Positions 17,488 to 26,768 of a stretch of 64,000 bases of DNA are shown here, piece by piece (position 1 is the first letter of the stretch; each line of letters opens with the position of its first letter). The DNA comes from Thiothrix litoralis. Its GTDB lineage: Bacteria; Pseudomonadota; Gammaproteobacteria; Thiotrichales; Thiotrichaceae. The notes below the pieces were generated by a model, which was not told where the DNA came from, did not search any database, and worked only from the letters and a program-made list of their open reading frames with translations. The stretch spans positions 3,407,501 through 3,471,500 of the forward strand of contig NZ_CP072801.1 of the NCBI RefSeq assembly GCF_017901135.1, read 5' to 3'. The translations under genes were made by a program, and so were the position numbers.

Positions 17488-18704
17488 ACCACAATCTCCC
17501 CACTCATCAACTTCGGCAACAACAAATCCCGCGCCTTGACTAGAGCCTGATTCTGTAATGATAACGCTTTTAGTTGTTTGGTAATTGGTTCGATTTGCTC
17601 ATTGAAATCTCTGAGTAAAGTATCTGTGGGCAATAATAAATCAGTGGTGAGCAAATATTTCCAATCTGCCCTTGGCATTTTCGAGCCTTCTTTTACCGTT
17701 TTTGATGCTAACGCAATAAAGTAATCACTTGATAAGTGCATCAGGCAATAAAAATATAAGTCTTGACTCAAGGGACGAATAACAACCGCATCTGATGATG
17801 TAACCCCACTGCATAAGGTAAAGCCAATTTTGTGAAAATAGGGTCTTATTTTTCCGAAGATAATATCATTTTCTTTGAATAGAAATTTATTGCTGGTTAC
17901 TTTGCTGGCTGTTTCCCAAGTGTCGAGCGTGATTGAACGACGAGGCATGTGTTCAAAACCTATATAAGGCATACTGCTATCAATAGCTTCAGGATTTACT
18001 GAATCTTTAATATCAATGCAAACATCTGTAAGTAAAACTCTATACCACCCCTCCGGCACACCATCCACCACTTTGACATGCTCATGACCGGGGAAACGCA
18101 GATGCACAAACCATTCTTTGTAAAGCAAGCGGGCGGATTCTTCCAAAAGCTGGATGCGGCGGCGGTTGTTTTCGATGAGGTCGTCGTAGTTAGAAAAAAT
18201 ACGAGCTATGTTTTTCTGAGTAGATACATCGGGAATTTTTAAAGAAATTCGAGCAATAACCTCATGATTTAACGAAGCCATTGTCGCTTTGTTTGAACAT
18301 TGAATAAGAATCCACTGTTTGTGATTATCCAAGTTTAAAGCATAAGAGAGGAATTTTGCATTAATGCGATCTGTCTCCACTCTTAGTCTTATGCAATCAG
18401 AGCCTTGAATCCAACCTACTTGATCTTGTTTAACTAATAAGTGACGATCTACAGATCCTTTTCTTCCAAATACAATATCATTTTCTTCAAGGGTATGTTG
18501 ACTTAAACGTGATGCAACATCGTCAGGAACATATTCTAACTTTTGCGCCCTTAAGTTACCGTATCCAATATTTCTAACATTAATTACAGGAATGCCATGC
18601 TCGGTATAGTCAGCAGCTTTTAATTGTGTACCAAATGGACCTGTCTGAATGTCAATTTCATTATTTTTAATAAAGTTCCCAAGTATGATTTTCTCCCAAC
18701 TCAT
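17484..18704 (-). CDS. hsdS: Type I restriction-modification specificity subunit HsdS
   Basis: 406 residues from the ATG at 18704, which is preceded by AAGGAAGG. A reading from 18740 would overlap the toxin gene and place the Shine-Dalgarno inside the frame. There are two target recognition domains (about 1-150 and 215-370), each ending in a helical spacer. The central one, containing NRRRIQLLEESARLLYKEWF, is a typical conserved region. It recognises the two halves of a bipartite DNA site; the site itself cannot be deduced. The DNA encoding the recognition domains is visibly more AT-rich than its neighbours, as expected for shuffled specificity genes. Confidence 0.94.
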   Translation of the reverse strand: MSWEKIILGNFIKNNEIDIQTGPFGTQLKAADYTEHGIPVINVRNIGYGNLRAQKLEYVPDDVASRLSQHTLEENDIVFGRKGSVDRHLLVKQDQVGWIQGSDCIRLRVETDRINAKFLSYALNLDNHKQWILIQCSNKATMASLNHEVIARISLKIPDVSTQKNIARIFSNYDDLIENNRRRIQLLEESARLLYKEWFVHLRFPGHEHVKVVDGVPEGWYRVLLTDVCIDIKDSVNPEAIDSSMPYIGFEHMPRRSITLDTWETASKVTSNKFLFKENDIIFGKIRPYFHKIGFTLCSGVTSSDAVVIRPLSQDLYFYCLMHLSSDYFIALASKTVKEGSKMPRADWKYLLTTDLLLPTDTLLRDFNEQIEPITKQLKALSLQNQALVKARDLLLPKLMSGEIVV

Positions 18705-18717
18705 AGCTGCACCTTCC

Positions 18718-19113
18718 TTATCCCCGAATCCAGTCTTCAATTCGTAGGTGGGGAATCCGGTCGTAATGGCGGATATTGCCTGTGACCAGTATTCCGCCTT
18801 GTGCCAGCGTAATCGAGGAAATCATCAGGTCGGCATCCGCCACGGTATTGCCTGTTTGTTTCAACAAGGCTTTATTGCGCCCAAACAGTTCAGCCGCCGC
18901 CAGATTAAAGTCCAGTATCGGCAAAGTCGCCAAAAACTCGGTAACGAGGATGTGGTTGTGCTGTGGTTTACTGGAATTGGCAGCACCATAAGCCAATTCA
19001 CACGCCGTAATCCAAGTCGTAGCCACCAGATCAAGCGTTTGGCTACGTGCTTCTAGCACCCGTTGATTGCCACGTAATAGTTCGATACAAACATCCGTGT
19101 CCAATATTTTCAT
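18718..19113 (-). CDS. vapC: PIN-domain toxin (VapC family)
   Basis: 131 residues. PIN acidic residues are visible in ILDTDVCIELL (N-terminal), CELAYG, and TVADADLMISS with a later TGNIRHYDRI. VapC toxins are Mg-dependent ribonucleases, usually cutting tRNA or rRNA. It overlaps its antitoxin by 4 bases and lies 13 bases upstream of hsdS, placing a toxin-antitoxin pair between the methylase and specificity genes. Confidence 0.92.
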   Translation of the reverse strand: MKILDTDVCIELLRGNQRVLEARSQTLDLVATTWITACELAYGAANSSKPQHNHILVTEFLATLPILDFNLAAAELFGRNKALLKQTGNTVADADLMISSITLAQGGILVTGNIRHYDRIPHLRIEDWIRG

Positions 19114-19397
19114 AAGCTAAACTCCCTGCCTTCCGTTCTGGACTGGTAGATGTCTGCCACGACCGCATCCGTTTGCACGACCGATCCCTGCCAACGCCCC
19201 GCCAATTTTTGCCAAGCGGCTAATTGTGCTTCACGTTGTTGCAGGGCGGCTGTCGCAGGGTCGCGTGCATTGCTCGTGGTCACTTGCTCCAGTAACCACA
19301 AAATCTGACGGTTGATGCTGCGTTTATCGCGGCTAGCTTGCACCTTGATACGTTCAAATAACGGCTCGTCGATGTCTTTTAAGGTAATGGATGTCAT
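19110..19397 (-). CDS. vapB: RHH (FitA/VapB-type) antitoxin
   Basis: 95 residues. The N-terminal ribbon-helix-helix, SITLKDIDEPLFERIKVQAS followed by RSINRQILWLLE, is the Arc/FitA type. The C-terminal tail (about 55-95) is the toxin-binding part. It is first of the toxin-antitoxin pair, 58 bases after hsdM, and has its own candidate operator upstream. Confidence 0.88.
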   Translation of the reverse strand: MTSITLKDIDEPLFERIKVQASRDKRSINRQILWLLEQVTTSNARDPATAALQQREAQLAAWQKLAGRWQGSVVQTDAVVADIYQSRTEGREFSL

Positions 19398-19419
19398 AGA
19401 AAATCACCATAACAGGCTT

Positions 19420-19435
19420 ATAATGAAACCATTAT
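19420..19435 (-). promoter_or_regulatory. Candidate operator of the embedded VapBC pair
   Basis: Perfect inverted repeat ATAATG-AAAC-CATTAT, 22 bases upstream of the antitoxin start and between hsdM and the pair. It fits RHH antitoxin autoregulation and suggests a separate promoter inside the hsd operon. Confidence 0.55.
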
Positions 19436-19455
19436 GGTTTTCTACGATGAGTCTG

Positions 19456-21666
19456 TCAAATTAAGCCTTTGAAGTTTTGGGCGATTTGCGCGGCGAGGGT
19501 AACAGCTTCTTGGTTTAGCCCGTCGAGTTCGATGTGGATGTCGCGCAAGGTTTCTTCAAAGTCGAAATCTTCGTCGACTTCTTCCGCTGCAACGCCTACA
19601 TAGCGCCCCGGTGTCAAACTCCAATCCGCTGCGGCAAGCGCGGCAACGTCCACCAGCTTAACCAACCCCTCCACATCCCGATACTTCCCTTCCGGGAATC
19701 GCGACAGCAACCAGTGCGCCTGTTTATGGAAATAGCGCACCTGCTTAAGCTGCTCCACTGCCTGCTTACGCCAAACATCCAGCTCCTTCGTGCCACGCTG
19801 TAATAAAGTACGGGCGGTATTCAGCGGCTTGATCTGTTCACGTACCTGCTTTTCCTGTAACTGCAACGCCACCTGCTTGGCAATATCCTTTTCTGCTTTG
19901 ACCTGTTCCGCCAACGTATCGGCTTCTTGGTTGAGCAAACTGACCTTGTGCTTGAGATGATCAATCGTGTCGCGGGTCAAGGTATCGCATTGCTTGGCAA
20001 GGTGATCAACGCTTTTCACCCCATCACGGCAACGCTCAGCCAAGGGTGAAAAATCGTTTTCCCGTTGTTTGACGGCGGCTAAATTGCTGGTTATTACCAA
20101 CGATGCAAACGGCAACACGTCATCTTTCAGGCTGTTGGCATCCGCATGGAGTAACTGGCATAAGGTTTGTAACTCATCCAGTTGTGTTTGCACGGCAGTA
20201 CCCGTTGCGGTAGCCGCCTCTTTCAAGGTGCGTAACTGGCGTTGCAATTTCACCAAAAACCAGCACACGCCCCGGCGTTGCGGTGTCGGGAGCAAGGCAT
20301 CGTGCAGCAACAACAGCACATCATTCAGGTAATCTGCTACCAATTGCACAAAGCGGCATTCCAACCCCCGATACAACCACACCACCGCCGTCAGGTTCTG
20401 CTGCTGTTCGGGGCTGAAGTCGTAAATCTTGCGGGTGACTTTGCGGTAAACATGCCGCGCATCCAGCATCAACACCTTATCGCGCAAGTGCGCTGGTTTC
20501 GCCTTGTTGAAAAACCACAATTGGCAAGGCACGCTGCGGGTGTAGAAAAAGTTGCCGCGAATGTCGATCATCACATCCACATGCCCGGTTTTCACCAGAC
20601 TCTCGCGCACTTTCGCCTCATCGCGCCCCGCACTGGAAGCCTGTGACGACATCACAAACCCGGCACGCCCCTTGTTATTCAAGTAGCTGTAGAAATACTG
20701 AATCCACAAATAATTAGCGTTGGAAACCTTTTTGTTCTTGTTCGTCCCCGGCAACCCAAACGGCAAACGCCGGTCGTTCTTGATCTTTTCCGCATCCACC
20801 TCATCCACGTTGAACGGCGGATTGGCCATCACGAAATCCACCGCACCGAACAGCCCCTCGTGCTCATCCTTGTAGTAGGTGATAGCATCTTCACCACCCA
20901 AGATATTGCCTTCCAACCCATGCACAGTCAGGTTCATTTTGGCCAGACGCGTGGTGACACGGTTCTTTTCATGCCCGTAAAAGGTCAATTGTTTAGGATT
21001 CTGGCGATGCCGCTCCATGAAATGCGCACTCTGCACAAACATGCCACCCGAGCCGCACGCCGGGTCAAAAATTTTGCCGTGATCGGGTTCGAGCACATTC
21101 ACAATCAATTGCACCAACGACACGGGCGTGAAAAATTCACCGCCATCATGTGCGCCCTGATCAGCAAATTGCGTGAGGAAGTATTCGTAAATGCGCCCGA
21201 AAATATCCCCATCCGCTTGCTTCAATTCGTTAGGGTTGAGGGTGCGCAGCAAGATTCCCAACACGTCATTGGGGATGCTGCGGTATTCCTGCTTGGGTAA
21301 TTGGTCTTTGAGGGTGAGGTAATCCGCTTCGATGGATTCCATCGCCAGAATAATGGCTTCGGCACGGTCATCTGCATCCGTCAGCTTCACCAGTTCATCA
21401 AACTGCGCGGCGGGCTTGAGGAAAATGGCGCTTTTCTGCGAGAAATCTTCCTTGGTCAATGCCCGCTTGACCCCGCCTCGACTGGGCAAAGTAGCAATAA
21501 TGCCATCCTGCATACTCAAATAACGGCTGTAAGCGTGGCGCAAAAAAATCAGCCCCATTACCGGCAGGAAATATTCGTTACTCGCCAGTTCCGAATTACC
21601 ACGCAAGGTGTCGGCAGCTTTCCATAAGCGTTTTTCAATGGCTTCGATGTGTTCAAGTTGTGCCAA
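19456..21666 (-). CDS. hsdM: Type I DNA methyltransferase subunit HsdM with long C-terminal extension
   Basis: 736 residues. The N-terminal four-helix domain is followed by the N6-adenine methylase core: motif I FDPACGSGGMF (200-210) and catalytic NPPF (282-285). Beyond about residue 430 there is an extra ~300-residue segment rich in Leu, Gln, Lys and Glu that looks coiled-coil. Common HsdM proteins are around 500 residues, so this is a long form. It methylates the sites read by HsdS. It is the first gene of the restriction operon. Confidence 0.94.
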   Translation of the reverse strand: MAQLEHIEAIEKRLWKAADTLRGNSELASNEYFLPVMGLIFLRHAYSRYLSMQDGIIATLPSRGGVKRALTKEDFSQKSAIFLKPAAQFDELVKLTDADDRAEAIILAMESIEADYLTLKDQLPKQEYRSIPNDVLGILLRTLNPNELKQADGDIFGRIYEYFLTQFADQGAHDGGEFFTPVSLVQLIVNVLEPDHGKIFDPACGSGGMFVQSAHFMERHRQNPKQLTFYGHEKNRVTTRLAKMNLTVHGLEGNILGGEDAITYYKDEHEGLFGAVDFVMANPPFNVDEVDAEKIKNDRRLPFGLPGTNKNKKVSNANYLWIQYFYSYLNNKGRAGFVMSSQASSAGRDEAKVRESLVKTGHVDVMIDIRGNFFYTRSVPCQLWFFNKAKPAHLRDKVLMLDARHVYRKVTRKIYDFSPEQQQNLTAVVWLYRGLECRFVQLVADYLNDVLLLLHDALLPTPQRRGVCWFLVKLQRQLRTLKEAATATGTAVQTQLDELQTLCQLLHADANSLKDDVLPFASLVITSNLAAVKQRENDFSPLAERCRDGVKSVDHLAKQCDTLTRDTIDHLKHKVSLLNQEADTLAEQVKAEKDIAKQVALQLQEKQVREQIKPLNTARTLLQRGTKELDVWRKQAVEQLKQVRYFHKQAHWLLSRFPEGKYRDVEGLVKLVDVAALAAADWSLTPGRYVGVAAEEVDEDFDFEETLRDIHIELDGLNQEAVTLAAQIAQNFKGLI

Positions 21667-21720
21667 GTCCTGTTCCTTCGGGTATTAAACTGACTGAAGA
21701 TTATAAGCCATCCTGAAAGT

Positions 21721-22188
21721 TTAATTCCGTAAAGTCGCCACCAACCGGTTCGGCGTTGCCAGATACCCAAACACATCCAGCACCGACGTACACACCACAT
21801 CCGCCGCCATCACGGCCTGCACGGCGGCGCCTTCCGCTTGAATCAGCGCAATTCCCAGCGCTGCCGCTTGCAGCATCAGTTTGTCGTTATTGCCATTGCC
21901 CACCGCCAGCACGTGTTCCTTGCCGAGTTGCTCGACATACTGGCGTTTGCTGACGTCCTGTTGCCCGTTGGGGATGACGTGAACCGTGCAAGCAACACCT
22001 TCCAGCGCCTGCGCCACCGTGCCATAGGTATCGGCGGTGATCACGTGGAAGGTGAATTGCGGCGCAAAGTGGTTGATCTGTTGCGCCACGCCGGGGATCA
22101 GTGCGCCATCCTCCGCCAGTGTGCCGTTGTAATCAAACACCACGTGGCGGATGTCCAGCTCAGCTTGGCCGGGAATAGTCACTTGCAT
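21721..22188 (-). CDS. Small HAD-superfamily protein (COG4087-like, soluble P-type ATPase-like)
   Basis: 155 residues. HAD motif I is DYNGT, where the second acidic residue of the usual DxD is Asn. Motif II is VITAD and the motif IV region is AVGNGNNDKLML. The size is that of a capless HAD domain resembling the phosphorylation domain of P-type ATPases, as in COG4087. The nucleophile Asp is present, so phosphoryl-enzyme formation is possible, but the substrate is unknown. It is followed 9 bases upstream (in transcription order) by a small DUF6489-like gene. Confidence 0.75.
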   Translation of the reverse strand: MQVTIPGQAELDIRHVVFDYNGTLAEDGALIPGVAQQINHFAPQFTFHVITADTYGTVAQALEGVACTVHVIPNGQQDVSKRQYVEQLGKEHVLAVGNGNNDKLMLQAAALGIALIQAEGAAVQAVMAADVVCTSVLDVFGYLATPNRLVATLRN

Positions 22189-22197
22189 GTAAAAACC

Positions 22198-22434
22198 TTA
22201 GCTTTTCGTGCCGCTGCTAAACTTGCCAAACATATCTGCCCACTGTTTGAACATATCAGCATTACCCATGACGCCCGGCTTGAAAAACGCCATCGGGTCA
22301 TAACCTTCGACGCCTTCCTGCATTTTTTTCAGCATTTGAGCCATGACTTCGCGGTTGAACTCCTGAACATCCGGTAGCCCCATGATGCGGCGTAGGTCTT
22401 CTGGTGTCATCTCGACATTAACGGTGATATTCAT
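22198..22434 (-). CDS. Small DUF6489-like protein
   Basis: 78 residues from the ATG at 22434, with AGGGAG upstream. It starts MNITVNVEMTPEDLRR followed by GLPDVQEF, the pattern of DUF6489 proteins, whose function is unknown. It ends in a Phe/Met-rich amphipathic segment (FFKPGVMGNADMFKQWADM). It is probably co-transcribed with the HAD gene 9 bases downstream. Family assignment is from memory of the motif. Confidence 0.65.
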   Translation of the reverse strand: MNITVNVEMTPEDLRRIMGLPDVQEFNREVMAQMLKKMQEGVEGYDPMAFFKPGVMGNADMFKQWADMFGKFSSGTKS

Positions 22435-22539
22435 GGTAATTACTCCCTTGGTTGTAATACATCTATTTTGCCACACTTCCATTCGTCGGGTTTATATAAC
22501 CTATACTCCAATAAACCCTTGTGAAGGAAATGGGCTGTC

Positions 22540-24351
22540 ATGACTGAAACAGTAAACGCCGATCCCCCCATCCCGACATCCCGCTGGCAAGCACTGGGCA
22601 AACGCTTGCGTGGCTGGGTCAGCAAATCCCTCGACCTCATGCACTTTCTCACCGAGCGCATTATGGGGTTCCTGCGGCTGTTTGCCACCTTGGGATTGTT
22701 GCTGATTGTGCTATTCGTTGTCTATCAGGCAGTGGAAAGTTCGCGTTTGGTACTGGTCAAGCCCTTCACAGTGCCGCAAAGCATGAGCAATAGCCATGCG
22801 GATGCCGGGCGTATCATTGCCAATGCCCTGAAACAGGAGTTATTGCTGGCAGAAAACGATATTTACAACACCGTCAAACGCACCAGCCGCAATCGTAAGG
22901 TGAATATCGGCGCGGTGACGGGCAATAGCGAAGACTATTTGCTGGGTTCTGACATCAAGCTGCCTGAAACCGGCATCTCCATTAACGACGTGGTGGAATT
23001 CATCGCCAGCATTTTCGGGCGGCGCAATATTACCGGCTCGGTCTATCAGGATCAGGGCAAGCTGTTCCTGCAAGTGGAGCTGGATGGGCGTATTTTTCCC
23101 TTCGAGCGCGATCTGGCGGGGCATGACACCAACGCCCTGAACATGGATTTGATCAGCGACATGCTGCGTGAAGCCCGTATCCAGTTGTTGAGTGTCGCTT
23201 CGGAAAGCCACAATCTGTATTACTATTGCAGCGGGGAAGCGGATGCGGTGGAACACAGCGATGGTCAATTAAGCGAGTGGTTTGATTACTGTTCGCGCCT
23301 GCAAAGCAGCCAGATGACTCCGAATGAACTCGATGGCTTATTGAATGACCTGCATTCTGCGCGGGTGCGGCAAATGGCGAATGGCAACGACACCTTGCGG
23401 CACATTCTGGGGCAGACGACCGGCAATGCGCTGGATAAGACCCGTCTGCTGTGCCCGGACTACCCCGTTACCAAGGTTTGTAAAGCCAATGCCACACCGG
23501 AAGCCGGGCAAATCGCCCTGCGCCTTCCCGAACCCCTGCGAGCGCCAGCGGCAATGACATCGCTGTTTCCGGCTTTACCGGATGCGAGCGCTTTCAAGAC
23601 GGACTCGTTGACCATGCGCAGCATGATCCGGGTAGCCCCGGTATCGAGTGCACCGCTGGTGGAATTGCCATCGGTCAGGACGTTGCTGGCGGAATGCGCC
23701 AACAGTCCGCCCGCCAAGCCACAGGATATGCTGGCATCCAACAGCACCGAAGGCGATGCAACCCTGCTGTTCAACAACAACCGTCCCTTACAAGCGTTGG
23801 AAAAATATGCGTTGGCTATCCAACAGAATTGCGGCAATGTATTTGCTTGGGCGAATCTGGGGGTGTTGCTGGTATCTGCTGATCCGCCGTTACGTAGCGC
23901 TGAAGAGGCGCAGCTTGCGCTGGAAAATGCGGTCAGCATCAATGAACGCATTGACTGGGTACAAAACAATCTGTGCATTGCCCGTGCCTTAGCAGCACCG
24001 CTGGATACGATGGAAAGCCTCATCAACAATGATGCCTGTAACGCCGCCCGCGCCTTGAGCCCAGCAAACAAGGTCATTCTCGACAAGCAGTTTTATTTGG
24101 CCGTAGCGGAGCGCTATTTAAGCGAAGGGCAATATGACCGCGCTGCGACTACCTATCAGGCAGCGCTCAGCGCGGACAGAAAGCGGGATTGCAATACCAG
24201 CAAGGCCATCGAAAAACTGGCCTTGCTGGAAACTTACGGCGTAAAGGGTGCGAAAGCGTCAGCGTGTGCAATTTTGCAAGACGCTTTGCCACTACCCGGC
24301 GGAAAAGTCAGCACATGCGAGGCTAAGCTCGCCGCATTTCCGTGCCCGTGA
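22540..24351 (+). CDS. Membrane-anchored TPR-repeat protein of unknown function
   Basis: 603 residues. There is one transmembrane helix near residues 46-64 (FATLGLLLIVLFVVYQAV), with a short cytoplasmic N-terminus and a large outer region. Residues 75-260 show no family I recognise. Residues 400-600 contain tetratricopeptide-like helices (ATLLFNNNRPLQALEKYALA; YDRAATTYQAALSADRK). It is divergent from the DUF6489/HAD pair and convergent with ybiT. It may scaffold an envelope complex; no substrate can be proposed. Confidence 0.7.
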   Translation: MTETVNADPPIPTSRWQALGKRLRGWVSKSLDLMHFLTERIMGFLRLFATLGLLLIVLFVVYQAVESSRLVLVKPFTVPQSMSNSHADAGRIIANALKQELLLAENDIYNTVKRTSRNRKVNIGAVTGNSEDYLLGSDIKLPETGISINDVVEFIASIFGRRNITGSVYQDQGKLFLQVELDGRIFPFERDLAGHDTNALNMDLISDMLREARIQLLSVASESHNLYYYCSGEADAVEHSDGQLSEWFDYCSRLQSSQMTPNELDGLLNDLHSARVRQMANGNDTLRHILGQTTGNALDKTRLLCPDYPVTKVCKANATPEAGQIALRLPEPLRAPAAMTSLFPALPDASAFKTDSLTMRSMIRVAPVSSAPLVELPSVRTLLAECANSPPAKPQDMLASNSTEGDATLLFNNNRPLQALEKYALAIQQNCGNVFAWANLGVLLVSADPPLRSAEEAQLALENAVSINERIDWVQNNLCIARALAAPLDTMESLINNDACNAARALSPANKVILDKQFYLAVAERYLSEGQYDRAATTYQAALSADRKRDCNTSKAIEKLALLETYGVKGAKASACAILQDALPLPGGKVSTCEAKLAAFPCP

Positions 24352-24364
24352 AGAGGATTTTCTT

Positions 24365-25987
24365 CTATTCCAGCCCTTGGCTGCTCAGATACTCGTCGTA
24401 AGTACCACGGTAATCGACAATCGTGCCGTCGCCTTTGACGTCGAAAATACGCGTCGCCAGTGAGCCAACGAATACCCGGTCATGCGACACGAACATCAAC
24501 GTGCCATCGTAGCGATCCAAACCGCCATTGAGGGATTCGATGGATTCCATGTCCAAGTGGTTGGTAGGTTCATCCATCAACATGACATTGGTGCGTGACA
24601 ACATCATTTTGCCGAAAATCATTCGGCCTTTTTCACCACCCGATAACACGCGCACCGGCTTTTTCACGGTATCGCCACCGAACAGTAAGCGGCCGAGTGT
24701 GCCACGGTTTTGGGTTTCGGCGTCTTCGCCTTCGTAGCCACTTTTACGCACGTAATCGGCCATCCAGTCAGTGAGGCTGATGTCACTTTTGAAGTCGTCT
24801 TCGTGGTCTTGCTCGTAGGTGGAAATGCGTACTTTTTCCGCCCATTTGATGCTGCCTGTTTGTGGCTGCAACTGGCCTTCAAGCAGTTTGAGCAGGGTGG
24901 TTTTACCCACGCCGTTTTCGCCGATGATGCCGACTTTTTCACCCGCTTCGATGGCGAAGCTGAAGTTTTTGATCAGCGGCTTATCCATACCCTCGTAGCC
25001 GAAGGTGAGGTTTTCGACTTCCACCGCGAAACGGTGCAGGCGTTCTTTTTCGTCATACTCGAAGCGAATCCACGGGTATTGACGGCTGGACGGCTTGATG
25101 TCTTCCGGCTTGAGTTTCTCGATCAGCTTACGACGGCTGGTCGCCTGCTTGGCTTTGGACTTGTTGGCAGAGAAGCGCCGCACGAAATCTTGCAATTCCA
25201 GAATGCGGTCTTTGGCCTTGGCGTTGGCATTGGCTTGGCGCTCACGGGCTTGGGTAGAAGCCTCCATGAAATCATCGTAGTTGCCGGAGTAAATCTGGAT
25301 TTTACCGAAGTCCAGGTCGGCGGTATGCGTACACACTTGGTTCAAAAAGTGCCGGTCATGCGAGATGATGATCATGGTGGAATCGCGGTTATTGAGCGTT
25401 TCTTCCAACCAGCGGATGGTGTTGATGTCGAGGTTGTTGGTCGGTTCGTCCAGCAACAAAATATCAGGGTTGGCGAACAGGGCTTGGCACAGCAAGACGC
25501 GCAATTTCCAACCGGGGGCTACTTGGCTCATCGGGCCATTGTGCTGTTCGATGGGAATACCGACCGCCATCAGCAGTTCACCAGCACGGGATTCGGCGGT
25601 GTAGCCATCCATTTCCGCGAACTGACCTTCGAGATCCGCCGCTTTCATGTAATCGTCTTCGGTCGCGTCGGGGTTGGCGTAAATCGCGTCTTTGGCAGAC
25701 ATGACCTTCCACATTTCCTCGTGCCCCATCAGTACCACGTCGAGCACGCGCACGTCTTCAAAACCGAACTGGTCTTGGCGCAAATAGGCGATGCGTTCGT
25801 GCGGGTCTTTGGAAACGTTGCCTGCGGTTGCTTCTTGCAAGCCGCACAAAATTTTCATGAAGGTGGATTTGCCCGACCCGTTCGCACCGATCAGGCCGTA
25901 GCGGTTGCCGTCGCCAAATTTGACGGAAACATTATCGAATAGTGGTTTAGCACCAAACTGGATGGTGACATTGGCAGCAACTAGCAC
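24365..25987 (-). CDS. ybiT: ABC-F family ATPase YbiT
   Basis: 540 residues, colinear with E. coli YbiT. Two nucleotide-binding domains are joined by the ABC-F linker (about 240-300). The first Walker A is GANGSGKST near residue 35; the second is GENGVGKTT. Walker B is [11 protein letters not shown], then MDEPTNHLD. The second signature is LSGGEKGRM, whereas the first is divergent (MSQVAPGWK), as in YbiT. ABC-F proteins act on the ribosome E site rather than in transport. It is an isolated gene. Confidence 0.93.
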   Translation of the reverse strand: MLVAANVTIQFGAKPLFDNVSVKFGDGNRYGLIGANGSGKSTFMKILCGLQEATAGNVSKDPHERIAYLRQDQFGFEDVRVLDVVLMGHEEMWKVMSAKDAIYANPDATEDDYMKAADLEGQFAEMDGYTAESRAGELLMAVGIPIEQHNGPMSQVAPGWKLRVLLCQALFANPDILLLDEPTNNLDINTIRWLEETLNNRDSTMIIISHDRHFLNQVCTHTADLDFGKIQIYSGNYDDFMEASTQARERQANANAKAKDRILELQDFVRRFSANKSKAKQATSRRKLIEKLKPEDIKPSSRQYPWIRFEYDEKERLHRFAVEVENLTFGYEGMDKPLIKNFSFAIEAGEKVGIIGENGVGKTTLLKLLEGQLQPQTGSIKWAEKVRISTYEQDHEDDFKSDISLTDWMADYVRKSGYEGEDAETQNRGTLGRLLFGGDTVKKPVRVLSGGEKGRMIFGKMMLSRTNVMLMDEPTNHLDMESIESLNGGLDRYDGTLMFVSHDRVFVGSLATRIFDVKGDGTIVDYRGTYDEYLSSQGLE

Positions 25988-26123
25988 TGGGAATCCTCTT
26001 GAAATCTGATGGGGCGTAATGGGGTGTTACTGTAGCACTTTTGGCGCGTTACCGCAGCGCCATTCCCACGTATAATCACCCGCTTTAAGCGCGTTTGTAA
26101 ATTTTCTGACCTTGGGCAATGTT

Positions 26124-26753
26124 ATGCAATATCTCACCATTCCGGTTACGGCCTTTCAACAAAATTGCAGCCTTATCTGGTGCGAAACCACGCGGGAATG
26201 CGCGTTTGTCGACCCCGGTGGTGACACCGACCAGTTGATGGCAGCGGTAAATAAGCAGGGTTTGAAACCTGTTGGCGTCTTCCTGACCCATGCGCATCTG
26301 GATCATGTGGGCGGCACGATGGCACTGGCTAAGCATTACCAGATTCCCGTTTCAGGCCCACACGAGGCGGATAAGTATTGGCTGGATGCGCTGCCCGTGC
26401 AGGCCAAACAGTTTGGTTTGCCACATTGTGAGGCTTTCGTGCCGGATACGTGGTTGCAGGAGGGGGATACCTTACGGTTTGGGCAACAACAACTGGAGAT
26501 TATCCATACCCCCGGACACACGCCCGGTCATGTGGTGTTGTTCCATCGGGAAGCGGGGGTGGCGTTTGTGGGGGATGTGTTGTTCAACGGTTCTATCGGG
26601 CGCAGTGACTTTCCGGGCGGGAACCATCAGCAGCTTATTCAGTCTATAAAGCTTAAGTTGTGGCCACTGGGTGATGATGTTATCGTCATTCCGGGTCATG
26701 GGCCAACCACGACCATCGGCGAAGAGCGCCGCCACAACTCCTTTATCCCGTAA
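26124..26753 (+). CDS. ycbL: YcbL-type metallo-beta-lactamase-fold hydrolase
   Basis: 209 residues from the ATG at 26124. Metal-ligand motif THAHLDHVGG is near residue 58, followed by GHTPGH, GDVLFNGSIGRSD and the terminal PGHGP. The sequence is colinear with E. coli YcbL (type II glyoxalase-like), including QNCSLIWCE near the start. It is predicted to hydrolyse a glutathione or other thioester; the physiological substrate is uncertain. A CAP-domain lipoprotein gene follows after 15 bases. Confidence 0.9.
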   Translation: MQYLTIPVTAFQQNCSLIWCETTRECAFVDPGGDTDQLMAAVNKQGLKPVGVFLTHAHLDHVGGTMALAKHYQIPVSGPHEADKYWLDALPVQAKQFGLPHCEAFVPDTWLQEGDTLRFGQQQLEIIHTPGHTPGHVVLFHREAGVAFVGDVLFNGSIGRSDFPGGNHQQLIQSIKLKLWPLGDDVIVIPGHGPTTTIGEERRHNSFIP

Positions 26754-26768
26754 CGCGAGGACGATAAA

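Noticed and set aside
24710-25942. Long open frame (about 410 codons) on the plus strand opposite ybiT
   Set aside because: ybiT on the minus strand is an unmistakable, complete ABC-F protein; the opposite frame has no motifs and is an antisense shadow.
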